A DNA stretch of 7,563 bases. It comes from Thermoplasmata archaeon. GTDB taxonomy: Archaea > Thermoplasmatota > Thermoplasmata > SG8-5. The position numbers were made by a program, and so were the translations under genes. Every line of letters starts with the position of its first letter. Position 1 is the stretch's first letter. The notes under the pieces are model-generated. The model was not told where the DNA came from. It did not search any database and worked only from the letters and a program-made list of their open reading frames with translations. Location: the NCBI GenBank assembly GCA_030655715.1, contig JAUSPR010000070.1:1-7563 (forward strand), written 5' to 3'. Positions 1 through 6,116 of this stretch are shown here, piece after piece.

Positions 1-82
1 ATTGGTGAAACGAAGGATGAGGAATCGTTCCTGTGCAAGAGCTTTCAAACGGAGGCCTGGGGATGTTGGGGAGGCCTCACAT

Positions 83-102
83 CCCCGCCCTTACAGGCGA
101 GG
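83..102 (+). repeat. GC-rich hairpin, first copy (CCCCGCC loop GGCGAGG)
   Basis: Arms 83-89 and 96-102 pair with one mismatch around the loop CTTACA. The sequence is nearly identical to the perfect hairpin at 392-411, whose loop is CTCACA, so the two are copies of one element. GC-rich hairpins of this kind are common at IS200/IS605 ends. Confidence 0.6.
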
Positions 103-135
103 TTTTAAGGGATTTATATTATGGTGTTTGTCACT

Positions 136-195
136 GAACATGCCTCGCCTGGATGCCGCGACCTTTAGGTCTGCGGATGAAAGGCGATATATCGC
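136..195 (+). repeat. Compound TTTA hairpin element, left copy
   Basis: The inner hairpin at 156-176 has arms CCGC-GACC and GGTC-T-GCGG around a TTTA loop, with T172 bulged. An outer five-pair stem joins TCGCC (145-149) to GGCGA (183-187). It is followed by the perfect palindrome GCGATATATCGC (184-195), which competes with the outer stem. The element starts with GAACATG (136-142). The same order of parts recurs at 7480-7552 with compensating base changes, so it is a real structured repeat. Its type (IS200/IS605 right end, ncRNA end or other) is inferred. Confidence 0.65.
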
Positions 196-338
196 AGTTC
201 AAAGCCACATCAGAAGGAGAGGATTGTTCAGTTAAAGGGCTCCCCCGTTATTGCGCGTTATTGGCAAACACGAATCATACTGGATGACACATTTCAACCA
301 ATGTAATCATGTCATTCAGTGTGAAACGGGTAGGGATG

Positions 339-359
339 CCCCCGGCTTTAGCCGTGGGG
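339..359 (+). repeat. TTTA hairpin with bulged T, second copy
   Basis: Arms CCCC-CGGC (339-346) and GCCG-T-GGGG (351-359) pair around TTTA (347-350), with T355 bulged. The architecture is identical to the inner hairpins at 156-176 and 7501-7521, while the stem bases differ in a pairing-preserving way. The flanking sequence is not clearly shared with the other two copies. Confidence 0.6.
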
Positions 360-391
360 AGCCCTCACCTAATCCCAGAATGCTACGAATA

Positions 392-411
392 CCCCGCCCT
401 CACAGGCGGGG
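392..411 (+). repeat. GC-rich hairpin, second copy
   Basis: A perfect seven-pair stem, CCCCGCC (392-398) with GGCGGGG (405-411), closes the loop CTCACA. Its 3' arm and following bases (404-418, AGGCGGGGCATGCTG) recur exactly at 2534-2548, on the far side of the two-gene operon. Nearby, AGAATGCTACGA (377-388) is echoed by AGAATGCCTGCTACGA (424-439), a local imperfect duplication. Confidence 0.6.
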
Positions 412-479
412 CATGCTGGTGGGAGAATGCCTGCTACGATGAAGCGCGAGGACGAGAAGGCGAGAGATAATTGAATTAA

Positions 480-1327
480 TCAGGTGTCCTCTTCCGTATC
501 CTCTTCCTCAAGATATCTTTCAATCGGAACTATATTTAGCCATGTATTCAACTTATCCGAAAATGCTTTTTTTCTTGGAGCGCTTGAGGTATCCAGATTA
601 ATTTTCACGGTTTTTCCTTTCGGATTGTAATCCATATATTCAGAAAGCGGGCCTTTCCTCAAATCGTAAATGATATTCTCAACATTGCCTCTTAGTTGGG
701 CAATACCTCTTTTGCTAAAAGAAGAATATAGACTACCGAGTAGTTTTTCCACTATTGTCTCTATCTTCACCGGCTCATCCTGGTCTGCTACCCATTTCAT
801 AATCCCACATATTGGAAATTTCAACTCTTCAATCGAAGATTCCGGAACTGCCAGCAATGAATAACTTGGTGGTGGAACAAGAAAACCGTTCCAGTGTTCC
901 AGCACTTGTTTCAATTGAATGTCGTCAAGCCTGTCAATTAAAGCTTCGCCAGGTTGGTAGACTTGAATTAAATTGTATCCCGACCGCTTCTGTAGGTTAA
1001 AACTATCGGTGATGAGAAACGGGTTTCCGCAAGGGGCACGAATAATATCGCTTGGAAATAGCGTTTTTAATATGTATTCACTGGGTTCACAATTTTGGTA
1101 CTTGTGCATATCCTCCCCTTTAGAGGGGGACATTGATATGTCACAAACACAGTAATAATTGTCGGAAAATCCGAAAATATCAGGCGTAAGGTTTTCGAGG
1201 GATTTCCCCTCGCACCAATATCCCGTGTATCCAGCTTCAAGGAACGGGCCTGTCACCTGTTTCGTCCGGCCAAACAGAAAAAGAGATCGCCTCCATAGGT
1301 CCAATCGTCGTTCTCCCTCTGTATCAT
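480..1327 (-). CDS. Unknown protein, second gene of a two-gene operon; probable one-base frameshift
   Basis: I do not recognise this protein. A continuous frame runs from an ATG at 1373 to the stop at 480 (297 residues), but its first ~30 residues overlap the upstream gene and look unnatural. A better start is the ATG at 1327, five bases after the upstream stop. It reads MIQRENDDWTYGGDLFF and then meets TGA at 1253. One extra T in the five-T run (plus-strand A's at 1278-1282) joins this start to the long frame, giving about 282 residues. In that numbering, P49-D50, D63-I-S65, K70 and Y77 lie where a PD-(D/E)XK nuclease core would have its residues, but the usual lysine is a serine, so this is only a hint. 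Residues about 185-245 look like a winged helix. The C-terminus is very acidic (YLEEEDTEEDT). Sequencing error, real mutation and programmed slippage are all possible. Confidence 0.6.
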
Positions 1328-1332
1328 GAGGA

Positions 1333-2370
1333 TTAAGCAAACATCTCGACCCCCTCATGCAAAATTTCCACATTGGAACTCATGTACCTAGCTGCCAGAG
1401 TGCCGAAACGGGGCGCAACGTTCATGCACGAGCCGGGCGATGCAGAAACATATGAATAATTGTCGGATAGGTCCACCTGAACAAAATCGCCAGTGTGAAG
1501 ATCCACACCTGAGTATCTTATTAGATCACCATCTCTCTGGTATGGCTGGAGCCACAACTTCAGTTTTCCCTGCCCATTGTTTGTACGAAAATCAAATCCG
1601 TCCCTTTCGATATTATCGGAAAACAGAATTTCGATGAAGCTTGCTCTTTTCTTGTTTTCGGTTTCTAGGTGTTCTATCTCGTTTCTGTACGTGGAACGGA
1701 TGAAATCGTACAGGGCAACCATTTCCTCGATGCTGTCGCATGTGTTCACAGTCATGTGCCCGTTATAGTATAATTCATATAACTGCCCAGACAGATTATA
1801 GCCGTCCCCGGACTCGTTCTTCCCGAAACGTACTGAGGACATCGAGAAGATGTCTTTCACCGACTTCAAGAAATCGTCTTGCTTCGGGGAGTGGCGCTTT
1901 CCCACCCAGAGTTTAGCTGAGAAATCGGAACGAGGGCTGTCAGGCGATAGGATGTCTTTGTACTGGATGCCGAACCCCCTATCGTTGTAGCCCATATCTC
2001 TCTGTATCCGTGTCATGAATTTTTCCGGGAGCCAGACATTGTCCGCGCCCTTGAATTTCAGAATTCTCTCCTTGACCATGGTGTCTGCCTTCTTGGTCTC
2101 CGCATATGTGAAAATTTGCCATATCCTAGAATCGGAAGCATCGACCCAGTACACTTCGTTCTCATGCTCTATTTCGTAGAATTTGGTATCTATCAAGCGG
2201 GCGCCCGATACCTCCAGTATCTTCTTGAAATAGCGATCGTTCACCTCTATCCAGTATAGCTTTACTTGAGGCTGGCTCCAGGACCCATATCTGGAAAAAT
2301 AATCTCGATTCCGCTCGCTGACCGAATTCACCAGGGCGAAGAACTCCTTCCGGTCATGTACCTTCTCCAT
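1333..2370 (-). CDS. Unknown protein, first gene of the two-gene operon
   Basis: A 345-residue soluble-looking protein I cannot assign to a family. No signal peptide or membrane segment is visible. It is rich in aromatic and charged residues. Two notable stretches are YELYYNGHMTVNTCDSIEEM, followed by a long charged helix (IRSTYRNEIEHLETENKKR, possible coiled coil), and a beta-looking C-terminal part near KLKLWLQPYQRDGDLIRYSG. The frame extends upstream to a TTG at 2385. I choose the ATG at 2370 because the TATA box at 2400-2409 puts transcript start near 2379, giving a leader of about 9 bases. The next gene starts five bases after this stop, so the two are probably co-transcribed and may act together. 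No catalytic motif is recognised; function unknown. Confidence 0.8.
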   Translation of the reverse strand: MEKVHDRKEFFALVNSVSERNRDYFSRYGSWSQPQVKLYWIEVNDRYFKKILEVSGARLIDTKFYEIEHENEVYWVDASDSRIWQIFTYAETKKADTMVKERILKFKGADNVWLPEKFMTRIQRDMGYNDRGFGIQYKDILSPDSPRSDFSAKLWVGKRHSPKQDDFLKSVKDIFSMSSVRFGKNESGDGYNLSGQLYELYYNGHMTVNTCDSIEEMVALYDFIRSTYRNEIEHLETENKKRASFIEILFSDNIERDGFDFRTNNGQGKLKLWLQPYQRDGDLIRYSGVDLHTGDFVQVDLSDNYSYVSASPGSCMNVAPRFGTLAARYMSSNVEILHEGVEMFA

Positions 2371-2399
2371 GTTTATCAAAAACAAGATATTCTTTGTAG

Positions 2400-2409
2400 A
2401 TACTTAAAG
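2400..2409 (-). promoter_or_regulatory. Archaeal TATA box of the two-gene operon
   Basis: The minus strand reads CTTTAAGTAT here. About 26 bases further on lies the expected transcript start (~2379), with the ATG at 2370 just after it, giving a near-leaderless mRNA. This spacing favours ATG 2370 over TTG 2385. Confidence 0.6.
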
Positions 2410-2440
2410 ATGTCTGCGAGGGGTGGGCGAAAGTGTTTAG

Positions 2441-2526
2441 CGGCATCCAAAATTAATCGGCATCTGAACGCGGTTCAGAACGGTTTTATCGGTATCCAAA
2501 TGTCCATCAGGACTTTCGATGCCGAA
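2441..2526. repeat. Palindrome and CGGYATC repeat cluster upstream of the operon
   Basis: A perfect 7-base inverted repeat, TCTGAAC / GTTCAGA around GCG, lies at 2463-2479. Around it the motif CGGYATC occurs at 2441-2447, 2458-2464 and 2490-2496, and inverted (GATGCCG) at 2519-2525. CGGCATCCAAA (2441-2451) and CGGTATCCAAA (2490-2500) match at 10 of 11 bases. The cluster lies 30-120 bases upstream of the operon TATA box and downstream of the KaiC-like gene. It could be an operator or an mRNA 3'-end structure; the sequence does not decide. Confidence 0.45.
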
Positions 2527-2533
2527 TAAATTT

Positions 2534-2548
2534 AGGCGGGGCATGCTG
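2534..2548 (+). repeat. Half-copy of the GC hairpin (AGGCGGGGCATGCTG)
   Basis: Fifteen bases identical to 404-418 and in the same orientation. Only the 3' arm of that hairpin is present here; the pairing 5' arm is missing. The two copies bracket the two-gene operon. This may be an insertion scar or a truncated element end. Confidence 0.55.
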
Positions 2549-2588
2549 CAATAGAATGTTTTGCCTATAATCTGTTCAACGATTTTAC

Positions 2589-3323
2589 CTATTTGGATTC
2601 TTTCTGGTTCTGCACATTAATCCCGTTCTGATTAATCGAGTATCGAACATAGCTCAGCGGCGTATTGGTGCCCCGCATCTTAACAACATTCATCAGCCGC
2701 TCGACATTTCCCGTGAACGGACTCTCCCTTTTGAACATATGAATGGCCCCGTGCACAGAATACTGGGCGACATTGTTGTATCTCTCGTTCAATGCCTCGT
2801 CCGAGATTATCAGGCCGGTCATCTTTCTCTCTCTAATCGTGTTCACCAGATAATCCATCTGTTCCCTGAAAGTGCCGATGGTGGTGTCCAGGGTATAGGA
2901 ACCGATATTGTCCAGAACCACGATGTCCGCATCCGAGGATTTTATTGAGTTGAGAGGTTTTTTGAATAACGATGTACCTGTGTTTTTCCCGCGCTGCCAT
3001 GTGACATCGTCCATTCTTTCCGCAAGTACCGGTTCGAAAGTTAACAGGCCGTTTTTCTCGTATTCGGAGATCGACAGGCCCAATTGCGCTGCCTGTATCT
3101 TAAGTTCCTCGGGCGTTTCCTCGGTGGCCAGGTAAATACATTTCAATCCGTTTGCGCATGCGTCATTAATGAATTGAAGCGCGATAATCGTCTTTCCCAC
3201 TCCGGGGCCGCCTGTGATAAGGACTGACCTACTCTTCGGATAACCCCCGTCGATGAGTACATCAAGTTCCTTTATTCCGGATGACAATCTTTCTATTGTT
3301 CTTACACTCTCTGATGGAATCAT
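2589..3323 (-). CDS. KaiC/RadA-superfamily single-domain ATPase
   Basis: A 244-residue RecA-fold ATPase of the KaiC-like (RAD55/GvpD-type) group common in archaea. Walker A is GGPGVGKT (residues 38-45), the acidic pair E68-E69 sits in YLATEET, and Walker B is VVLD (135-138). The C-terminal segment VVKMRGTNTPLSYVRYSINQ is the family signature. There is one KaiC domain, unlike the double-domain circadian clock protein, so a clock role is not implied. Proteins of this type are thought to act as ATP-driven switches in signalling or regulation; the partner is unknown. The ATG overlaps the stop of the upstream ArsR-like gene as ATGA, so the two are translationally coupled and probably work together. 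All nucleotide-binding motifs look intact. Confidence 0.9.
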   Translation of the reverse strand: MIPSESVRTIERLSSGIKELDVLIDGGYPKSRSVLITGGPGVGKTIIALQFINDACANGLKCIYLATEETPEELKIQAAQLGLSISEYEKNGLLTFEPVLAERMDDVTWQRGKNTGTSLFKKPLNSIKSSDADIVVLDNIGSYTLDTTIGTFREQMDYLVNTIRERKMTGLIISDEALNERYNNVAQYSVHGAIHMFKRESPFTGNVERLMNVVKMRGTNTPLSYVRYSINQNGINVQNQKESK

Positions 3324-3667
3324 ACTCGTACCGCCTTCAAGTCTTCAACATAGCCATTTCTCAGCTCGCATCTCGCAGCCACCTTTCCATCTGTATAAAA
3401 TAACTCCAATTTGTGGATATTGGAAATATAGGACCATCTGCGCTTTCCCTTTTGCGTGAGAATCTGCTGGTCCCGTTGAACCAACGCCAACTCCTCCAAT
3501 GTTTTGATTCGCCTGTAGCATGCCGCAATCGGAATGCTGTAGGATTCCGCAATCTCCGAGGCTGTTTTTGCCCTGAGGTGCGTGGCTACAAGAATCTTTC
3601 TCGAATGTTCATCCCCCAATACCTGCGCCATGTTTATGGCGTTTATTTCTGTTAATTGTTGTGTCAT
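3320..3667 (-). CDS. ArsR-like winged-helix transcriptional regulator
   Basis: A 115-residue DNA-binding protein. The winged helix spans about residues 10-65: AQVLGDEHSRKIL is the first helix, SEIAESYSIPIAACYRRIKT the helix-turn-helix, and LTQKGKRRWSY the wing. No metal-binding cysteine cluster typical of metal-sensing ArsR proteins is seen. The frame extends to an ATG at 3697, but the TATA box at 3705-3713 predicts a transcript start near 3682, inside that extension. The ATG at 3667 has TAAGGGGG six bases upstream, one mismatch from the archaeal Shine-Dalgarno consensus, so I choose it. It is the first gene of an operon with the KaiC-like ATPase (4-base overlap), and is divergent from the FilR1-type gene. 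Its target is probably the shared intergenic region, by inference from position. Confidence 0.85.
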   Translation of the reverse strand: MTQQLTEINAINMAQVLGDEHSRKILVATHLRAKTASEIAESYSIPIAACYRRIKTLEELALVQRDQQILTQKGKRRWSYISNIHKLELFYTDGKVAARCELRNGYVEDLKAVRV

Positions 3668-3673
3668 TTTTTG

Positions 3674-3681
3674 CCCCCTTA
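3674..3681 (-). promoter_or_regulatory. Shine-Dalgarno site that sets the ArsR-like start
   Basis: The minus strand reads TAAGGGGG, one mismatch from TAAGGAGG, six bases before the ATG at 3667. It supports that start over the ATG at 3697. Confidence 0.6.
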
Positions 3682-3704
3682 CCGAGTTCATAATCATGAG
3701 TGAG

Positions 3705-3713
3705 TTTATAAGG
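3705..3713 (-). promoter_or_regulatory. TATA box of the ArsR-like/KaiC-like operon
   Basis: CCTTATAAA on the minus strand. The expected transcript start is about 3682, giving a ~15-base leader that carries the Shine-Dalgarno site before ATG 3667. Confidence 0.65.
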
Positions 3714-3723
3714 CTATGTTAAG

Positions 3724-3783
3724 TTCAATAGAAACAATTTAGAACAATAGAAACATTAATATGCCGATTAACCAATTCAATAG
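3724..3783 (+). repeat. CAATAGAAACA direct repeats between divergent promoters
   Basis: CAATAGAAACA occurs at 3726-3736 and 3745-3755, 19 bases apart. A partial copy, TTCAATAG, lies at 3776-3783, matching 3724-3731. The two full copies lie between the two TATA boxes, upstream of both core promoters. They are candidate regulator sites for the ArsR-like and/or FilR1-type protein. The second copy also supplies the purine-rich element just before the plus-strand TATA box. Confidence 0.5.
3754..3762 (+). promoter_or_regulatory. Probable TATA box of the FilR1-type gene
   Basis: CATTAATAT, preceded by AGAAA (BRE-like). It is centred about 37 bases before the ATG at 3795, which predicts a leader of roughly 10 bases. 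Confidence 0.5.
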
Positions 3784-3794
3784 GGCGTATTCTC

Positions 3795-4532
3795 ATGACA
3801 AAATCGGAACTCATGTTCGAGCTATCCAACAAGGCCAGGGTCGGCATTATGAGGCTTGCCTCGGGCAGGGATATCCGCCACCGAGAGATAATGCTGGGTT
3901 CGGGCTTTGCTCCGTCCGAGGTCACGCGCCATGTCCGAAGGCTCATGGACATCGGCATTCTGGCAAAGAAGCGGGACGGCTCATTCGGGCTTACCGGGTT
4001 CGGGACCATGGCACTTGAACGTCTGGATGCCATGGAATTTCTCTCAACCAATGATAAGTATTTCGGGGGCCATGACCTGAGTGCCATACCGGCCGGGTTC
4101 GATCATCTTTCGATGCTCAGGTCATGCGAGAGGATCGATGGCACGATGAACGTACTGGATATCATTCTTCGCATTAATTCTGATTCGCACAATTTCGTCA
4201 ACTGCATTCTGGCCGAGTTCAACAATGCGCTGGTCCTGGTTCAGAATGAGAAATTACGCTCAGGCGTTGAAATCAATATGTTGCTCAAAGGCGGTAAAAG
4301 GCTGCCTAGCGAGTACATGGACAACCGGGCCATGGCTATTTCTGTGAAGGCTATTGGCAAAATTCCTTTCTTTTTCATGTCGAACGAGGCAGAGGCTTTG
4401 CTGTGTTTCAACGGCCCAGGTAACAGTGTTGATTATTCTATCGCGTTCAGGTCATCTGAGCCGGCGTTTCTGGAATGGTGCGATATTCTGTTCAACCGGT
4501 ACTGGCTGCGGGGAAGGGATGTCTCACTGTGA
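3795..4532 (+). CDS. FilR1-type (DUF1724) winged-helix transcriptional regulator
   Basis: A 245-residue archaeal regulator. Residues about 1-75 form a winged helix (SNKARVGIMRL, then APSEVTRHVRRLMDIGIL as the recognition region, then FGLTGFGTMALERL as wing and helix). Residues about 85-245 match the FilR1 middle/C-terminal domain: HDLSAIPAGFDHLSMLRSCE, the VLDIILRINSDSHNF region, and the closing EAEALLCFNG, VDYSIAFRSSEPAFLEW and LFNRYW. Family members, first described in methanogens, are thought to sense a small molecule or partner through this domain; the signal here is unknown. The length is normal for the family. It is divergent from the ArsR-like/KaiC-like operon across 127 bases, which suggests linked regulation. 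A broken copy of its last ~45 codons lies at 6345-6488. The start is supported by the TATA box at 3754. Confidence 0.88.
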   Translation: MTKSELMFELSNKARVGIMRLASGRDIRHREIMLGSGFAPSEVTRHVRRLMDIGILAKKRDGSFGLTGFGTMALERLDAMEFLSTNDKYFGGHDLSAIPAGFDHLSMLRSCERIDGTMNVLDIILRINSDSHNFVNCILAEFNNALVLVQNEKLRSGVEINMLLKGGKRLPSEYMDNRAMAISVKAIGKIPFFFMSNEAEALLCFNGPGNSVDYSIAFRSSEPAFLEWCDILFNRYWLRGRDVSL

Positions 4533-4560
4533 TGGGGTTTGCGGATACTGAGATGGGCAC

Positions 4561-4581
4561 TTTCGGAGACCCCCTGTCCGG
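4561..4581 (+). repeat. Conserved inverted repeat after the FilR1-type gene
   Basis: TTTCGGAGACCCC (4561-4573) followed by TCCGG (4577-4581). CGGA can pair with TCCG. The same 13 bases plus TCCGG recur at 6516-6538, the same distance after the stop of the broken FilR1 copy. In both places a TATA-like box follows at once. Confidence 0.6.
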
Positions 4582-4582
4582 C

Positions 4583-4591
4583 CTTTTATAG
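4583..4591 (+). promoter_or_regulatory. TATA box upstream of the AlbA_2/HATPase gene
   Basis: CTTTTATAG directly after the inverted repeat. The expected transcript start is near 4614, about 70 bases before ATG 4686. That is long compared with the near-leaderless genes elsewhere in the window. Confidence 0.5.
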
Positions 4592-4685
4592 CACTAACAA
4601 CTAAATGGCCTCGGTGTAATTAACGAACGAGAATATCGAAGAATATAATGGCGAAGCCCAGCAACATCTGAAGCACCTTCTTTCG

Positions 4686-6116
4686 ATGGGGGAAGGCATC
4701 CGGGTTGAGTACAAAGAAGCAATAAATGCCCTTCCAGCAAACCTGTTTGAAACCGTCTGCGCCATGCTCAACCGTGATGGCGGGGACATTTTGCTCGGCG
4801 TCAATGACTGCGGAAAAGTTAACGGAATCGATGCCCAGCATTTGGAAAAACTGAGGTCGAACATAGTTAACCTATCGAACAATCCGCAAAAGCTTGATCC
4901 CCCGTTCATATTGTTCCCGAAGGAACGTTCGTTGGAAGGAAAGTCGATACTACACTTGCTTATACCAGTAAGCTCGCAGACGCATCGAAGCAATGGTGTG
5001 GTCTATGACCGCAGTGAAGATGGCGATTTCCGCGTGAACGAACCGCACCGAATCGCCGAGATTAGCAACCGCAAGCGTGCGGCCTACACCGAGAACAAAG
5101 TTTATGCAGCCGTTATGGAGGACGACCTGCGCCTAGATATGCTTCCAAAGCTCCGCAATCTGATGCGTTCCCGAGACCCCAACCATCCCTGGTCAAGCCT
5201 GACGGACGAAGAATTGCTGGTGAAGGCGGGGCTGTATCGAAAAGATATTGAGACTGGCAATGGGGGATACACACTTGCAGCGATTCTTTTGCTGGGAAAG
5301 GACGAAACAATTCACAGCGCCATCCCTCATTACAATATTGATGCATTGCTGCGCAGAGTGCAGATGGACCACTACGACGACCGGGATCGCATCGATTGCA
5401 ATCTTATAGACGCATACGGTCGGTTGATGGCATTTATCGCAAAGCACCTGCCAGACCCTTTCTACCTTGAGGGAGACGTCAGAATAAGCCTTCGGGACAA
5501 GATATTCCGTGAGGTCGTGGCCAATTTTCTTGTCCATCGCGAATACATGAGCGCACATCCGGCCCGTCTGATAATCTACAAAGATCGCCTGGATACCGAG
5601 AATGCGAGCAACTACAGGAAGGAAGGTGCGCTGGACCCGAAAAAGAATGTGCCTTTCTCAAAGAATCCTACAATTGCGAAATTTTTCGCCCAGCTCGGAT
5701 GGGTTGAAGAGCTTGGTTCCGGCATGATGAATATTGGAAAATATCTGCCCCATTACACGCCTGGAGGTGTTGCGGAATACCGGGACGGGTCAGTGTTCAC
5801 GACGGTGATACCGCTACCGGGAGGTGCGACAGTGTCGGTAAAGCGTCTGAAAGGCATTGACGGGGTCGGAGAAAAGGTCGGAGAAAAGGTCGGAGAAAAG
5901 ATCACTAAAAACCAGCAGAAAATCATAGACAACATGCAAATGAATCCATCCGTTTCTGCCCGCGAATTATCTGGACTGGTGGGCATCTCCCAGAGAAAGA
6001 TAGAGGAGAACATTGCGAAGCTGAAGGTCATGGGCCTTCTCAGGCGCGTAGGCCCGGCAAAGGGTGGGCACTGGGAGATCATGGCCGGTAATGCAGAGGA
6101 GGGAAACCTAGAATGA
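4686..6116 (+). CDS. AlbA_2 (Schlafen-type) / HATPase_c_4 / winged-helix ATP-binding protein
   Basis: A 476-residue protein of the family often annotated as putative transcriptional regulator or RecG-like ATP-binding protein. Residues 1-110 are the AlbA_2 domain: VEYKEA (7-12), ETVCAMLNRDGGDILLGV (22-39). Residues about 265-390 are the GHKL-type HATPase_c_4 domain: E276, N280 and HREY (284-287) form the N-box region, and EELGSGM (341-347) follows. A linker of three VGEK units (394-405) leads to a winged helix (about 406-470) ending in LRRVGPAKGGHWEI. The role is probably DNA-linked regulation; the exact function of the family is unsettled. The frame stays open upstream to a TAA at 4617-4619 and encodes plausible domain sequence (HLKHLLS) but no ATG, GTG or TTG, so the natural start may be lost or unusual. 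Its stop overlaps the next gene's ATG as ATGA. Confidence 0.85.
   Translation: MGEGIRVEYKEAINALPANLFETVCAMLNRDGGDILLGVNDCGKVNGIDAQHLEKLRSNIVNLSNNPQKLDPPFILFPKERSLEGKSILHLLIPVSSQTHRSNGVVYDRSEDGDFRVNEPHRIAEISNRKRAAYTENKVYAAVMEDDLRLDMLPKLRNLMRSRDPNHPWSSLTDEELLVKAGLYRKDIETGNGGYTLAAILLLGKDETIHSAIPHYNIDALLRRVQMDHYDDRDRIDCNLIDAYGRLMAFIAKHLPDPFYLEGDVRISLRDKIFREVVANFLVHREYMSAHPARLIIYKDRLDTENASNYRKEGALDPKKNVPFSKNPTIAKFFAQLGWVEELGSGMMNIGKYLPHYTPGGVAEYRDGSVFTTVIPLPGGATVSVKRLKGIDGVGEKVGEKVGEKITKNQQKIIDNMQMNPSVSARELSGLVGISQRKIEENIAKLKVMGLLRRVGPAKGGHWEIMAGNAEEGNLE
5865..5900 (+). repeat. In-frame 12-base tandem repeat encoding (VGEK)3
   Basis: Three perfect copies of GTCGGAGAAAAG. They encode the linker between the HATPase and winged-helix domains. 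The unit length is a multiple of three, so gain or loss of units keeps the frame. Confidence 0.85.

Larger units (their letters stand above)
1..420 (+). mobile_element. Remnant region with IS200/IS605-like end hairpins, no intact gene
   Basis: These 420 bases hold no reading frame I trust. They contain four GC-rich hairpins (83-102, 156-176, 339-359, 392-411). Two of them have a CTTTAG core and a bulged T on the 3' arm, like the right-end and guide-RNA 3' hairpins of IS200/IS605 elements. Frame 1 is open from base 1 to a TAA at 106-108 and runs through the first hairpin. That would fit the 3' tail of a tnpB gene overlapping its structured end, but 35 residues are too few to identify it. The rest (about 196-335) shows only a 10-base-spaced GTTATTG pair (247-253, 257-263). 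The mobile-element reading is an inference from structure; no transposase is visible. Confidence 0.4.

Noticed and set aside
2..235. Open frame of 77 codons across the left hairpins
   Set aside because: It starts with TTG at the window edge, its product is arginine-rich low-information sequence, and it runs through structured repeats. No family resemblance.
251..442. Open frame of 63 codons
   Set aside because: It crosses two hairpins and has no promoter or recognisable protein sequence.
2371..2385. TTG start adding five residues to the first operon gene
   Set aside because: The TATA box places transcript start close to 2379, so ATG 2370 fits better.
3668..3697. ATG at 3697 as start of the ArsR-like gene
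   Set aside because: It lies before the transcript start predicted from the TATA box at 3705-3713; ATG 3667 has a Shine-Dalgarno site.
3726..3755. CRISPR-like repeats
   Set aside because: Only two full copies of 11 bases, 19 bases apart, between two promoters; no array and no cas gene.
3725..4087. Minus-strand open frame of 120 codons
   Set aside because: It is antisense to the FilR1-type gene, whose product is clearly recognisable, and its own product is low in plausibility.
5193..5558. Minus-strand open frame of 121 codons
   Set aside because: It is antisense to the AlbA_2/HATPase gene and is rich in Cys/His/Val runs typical of antisense frames.
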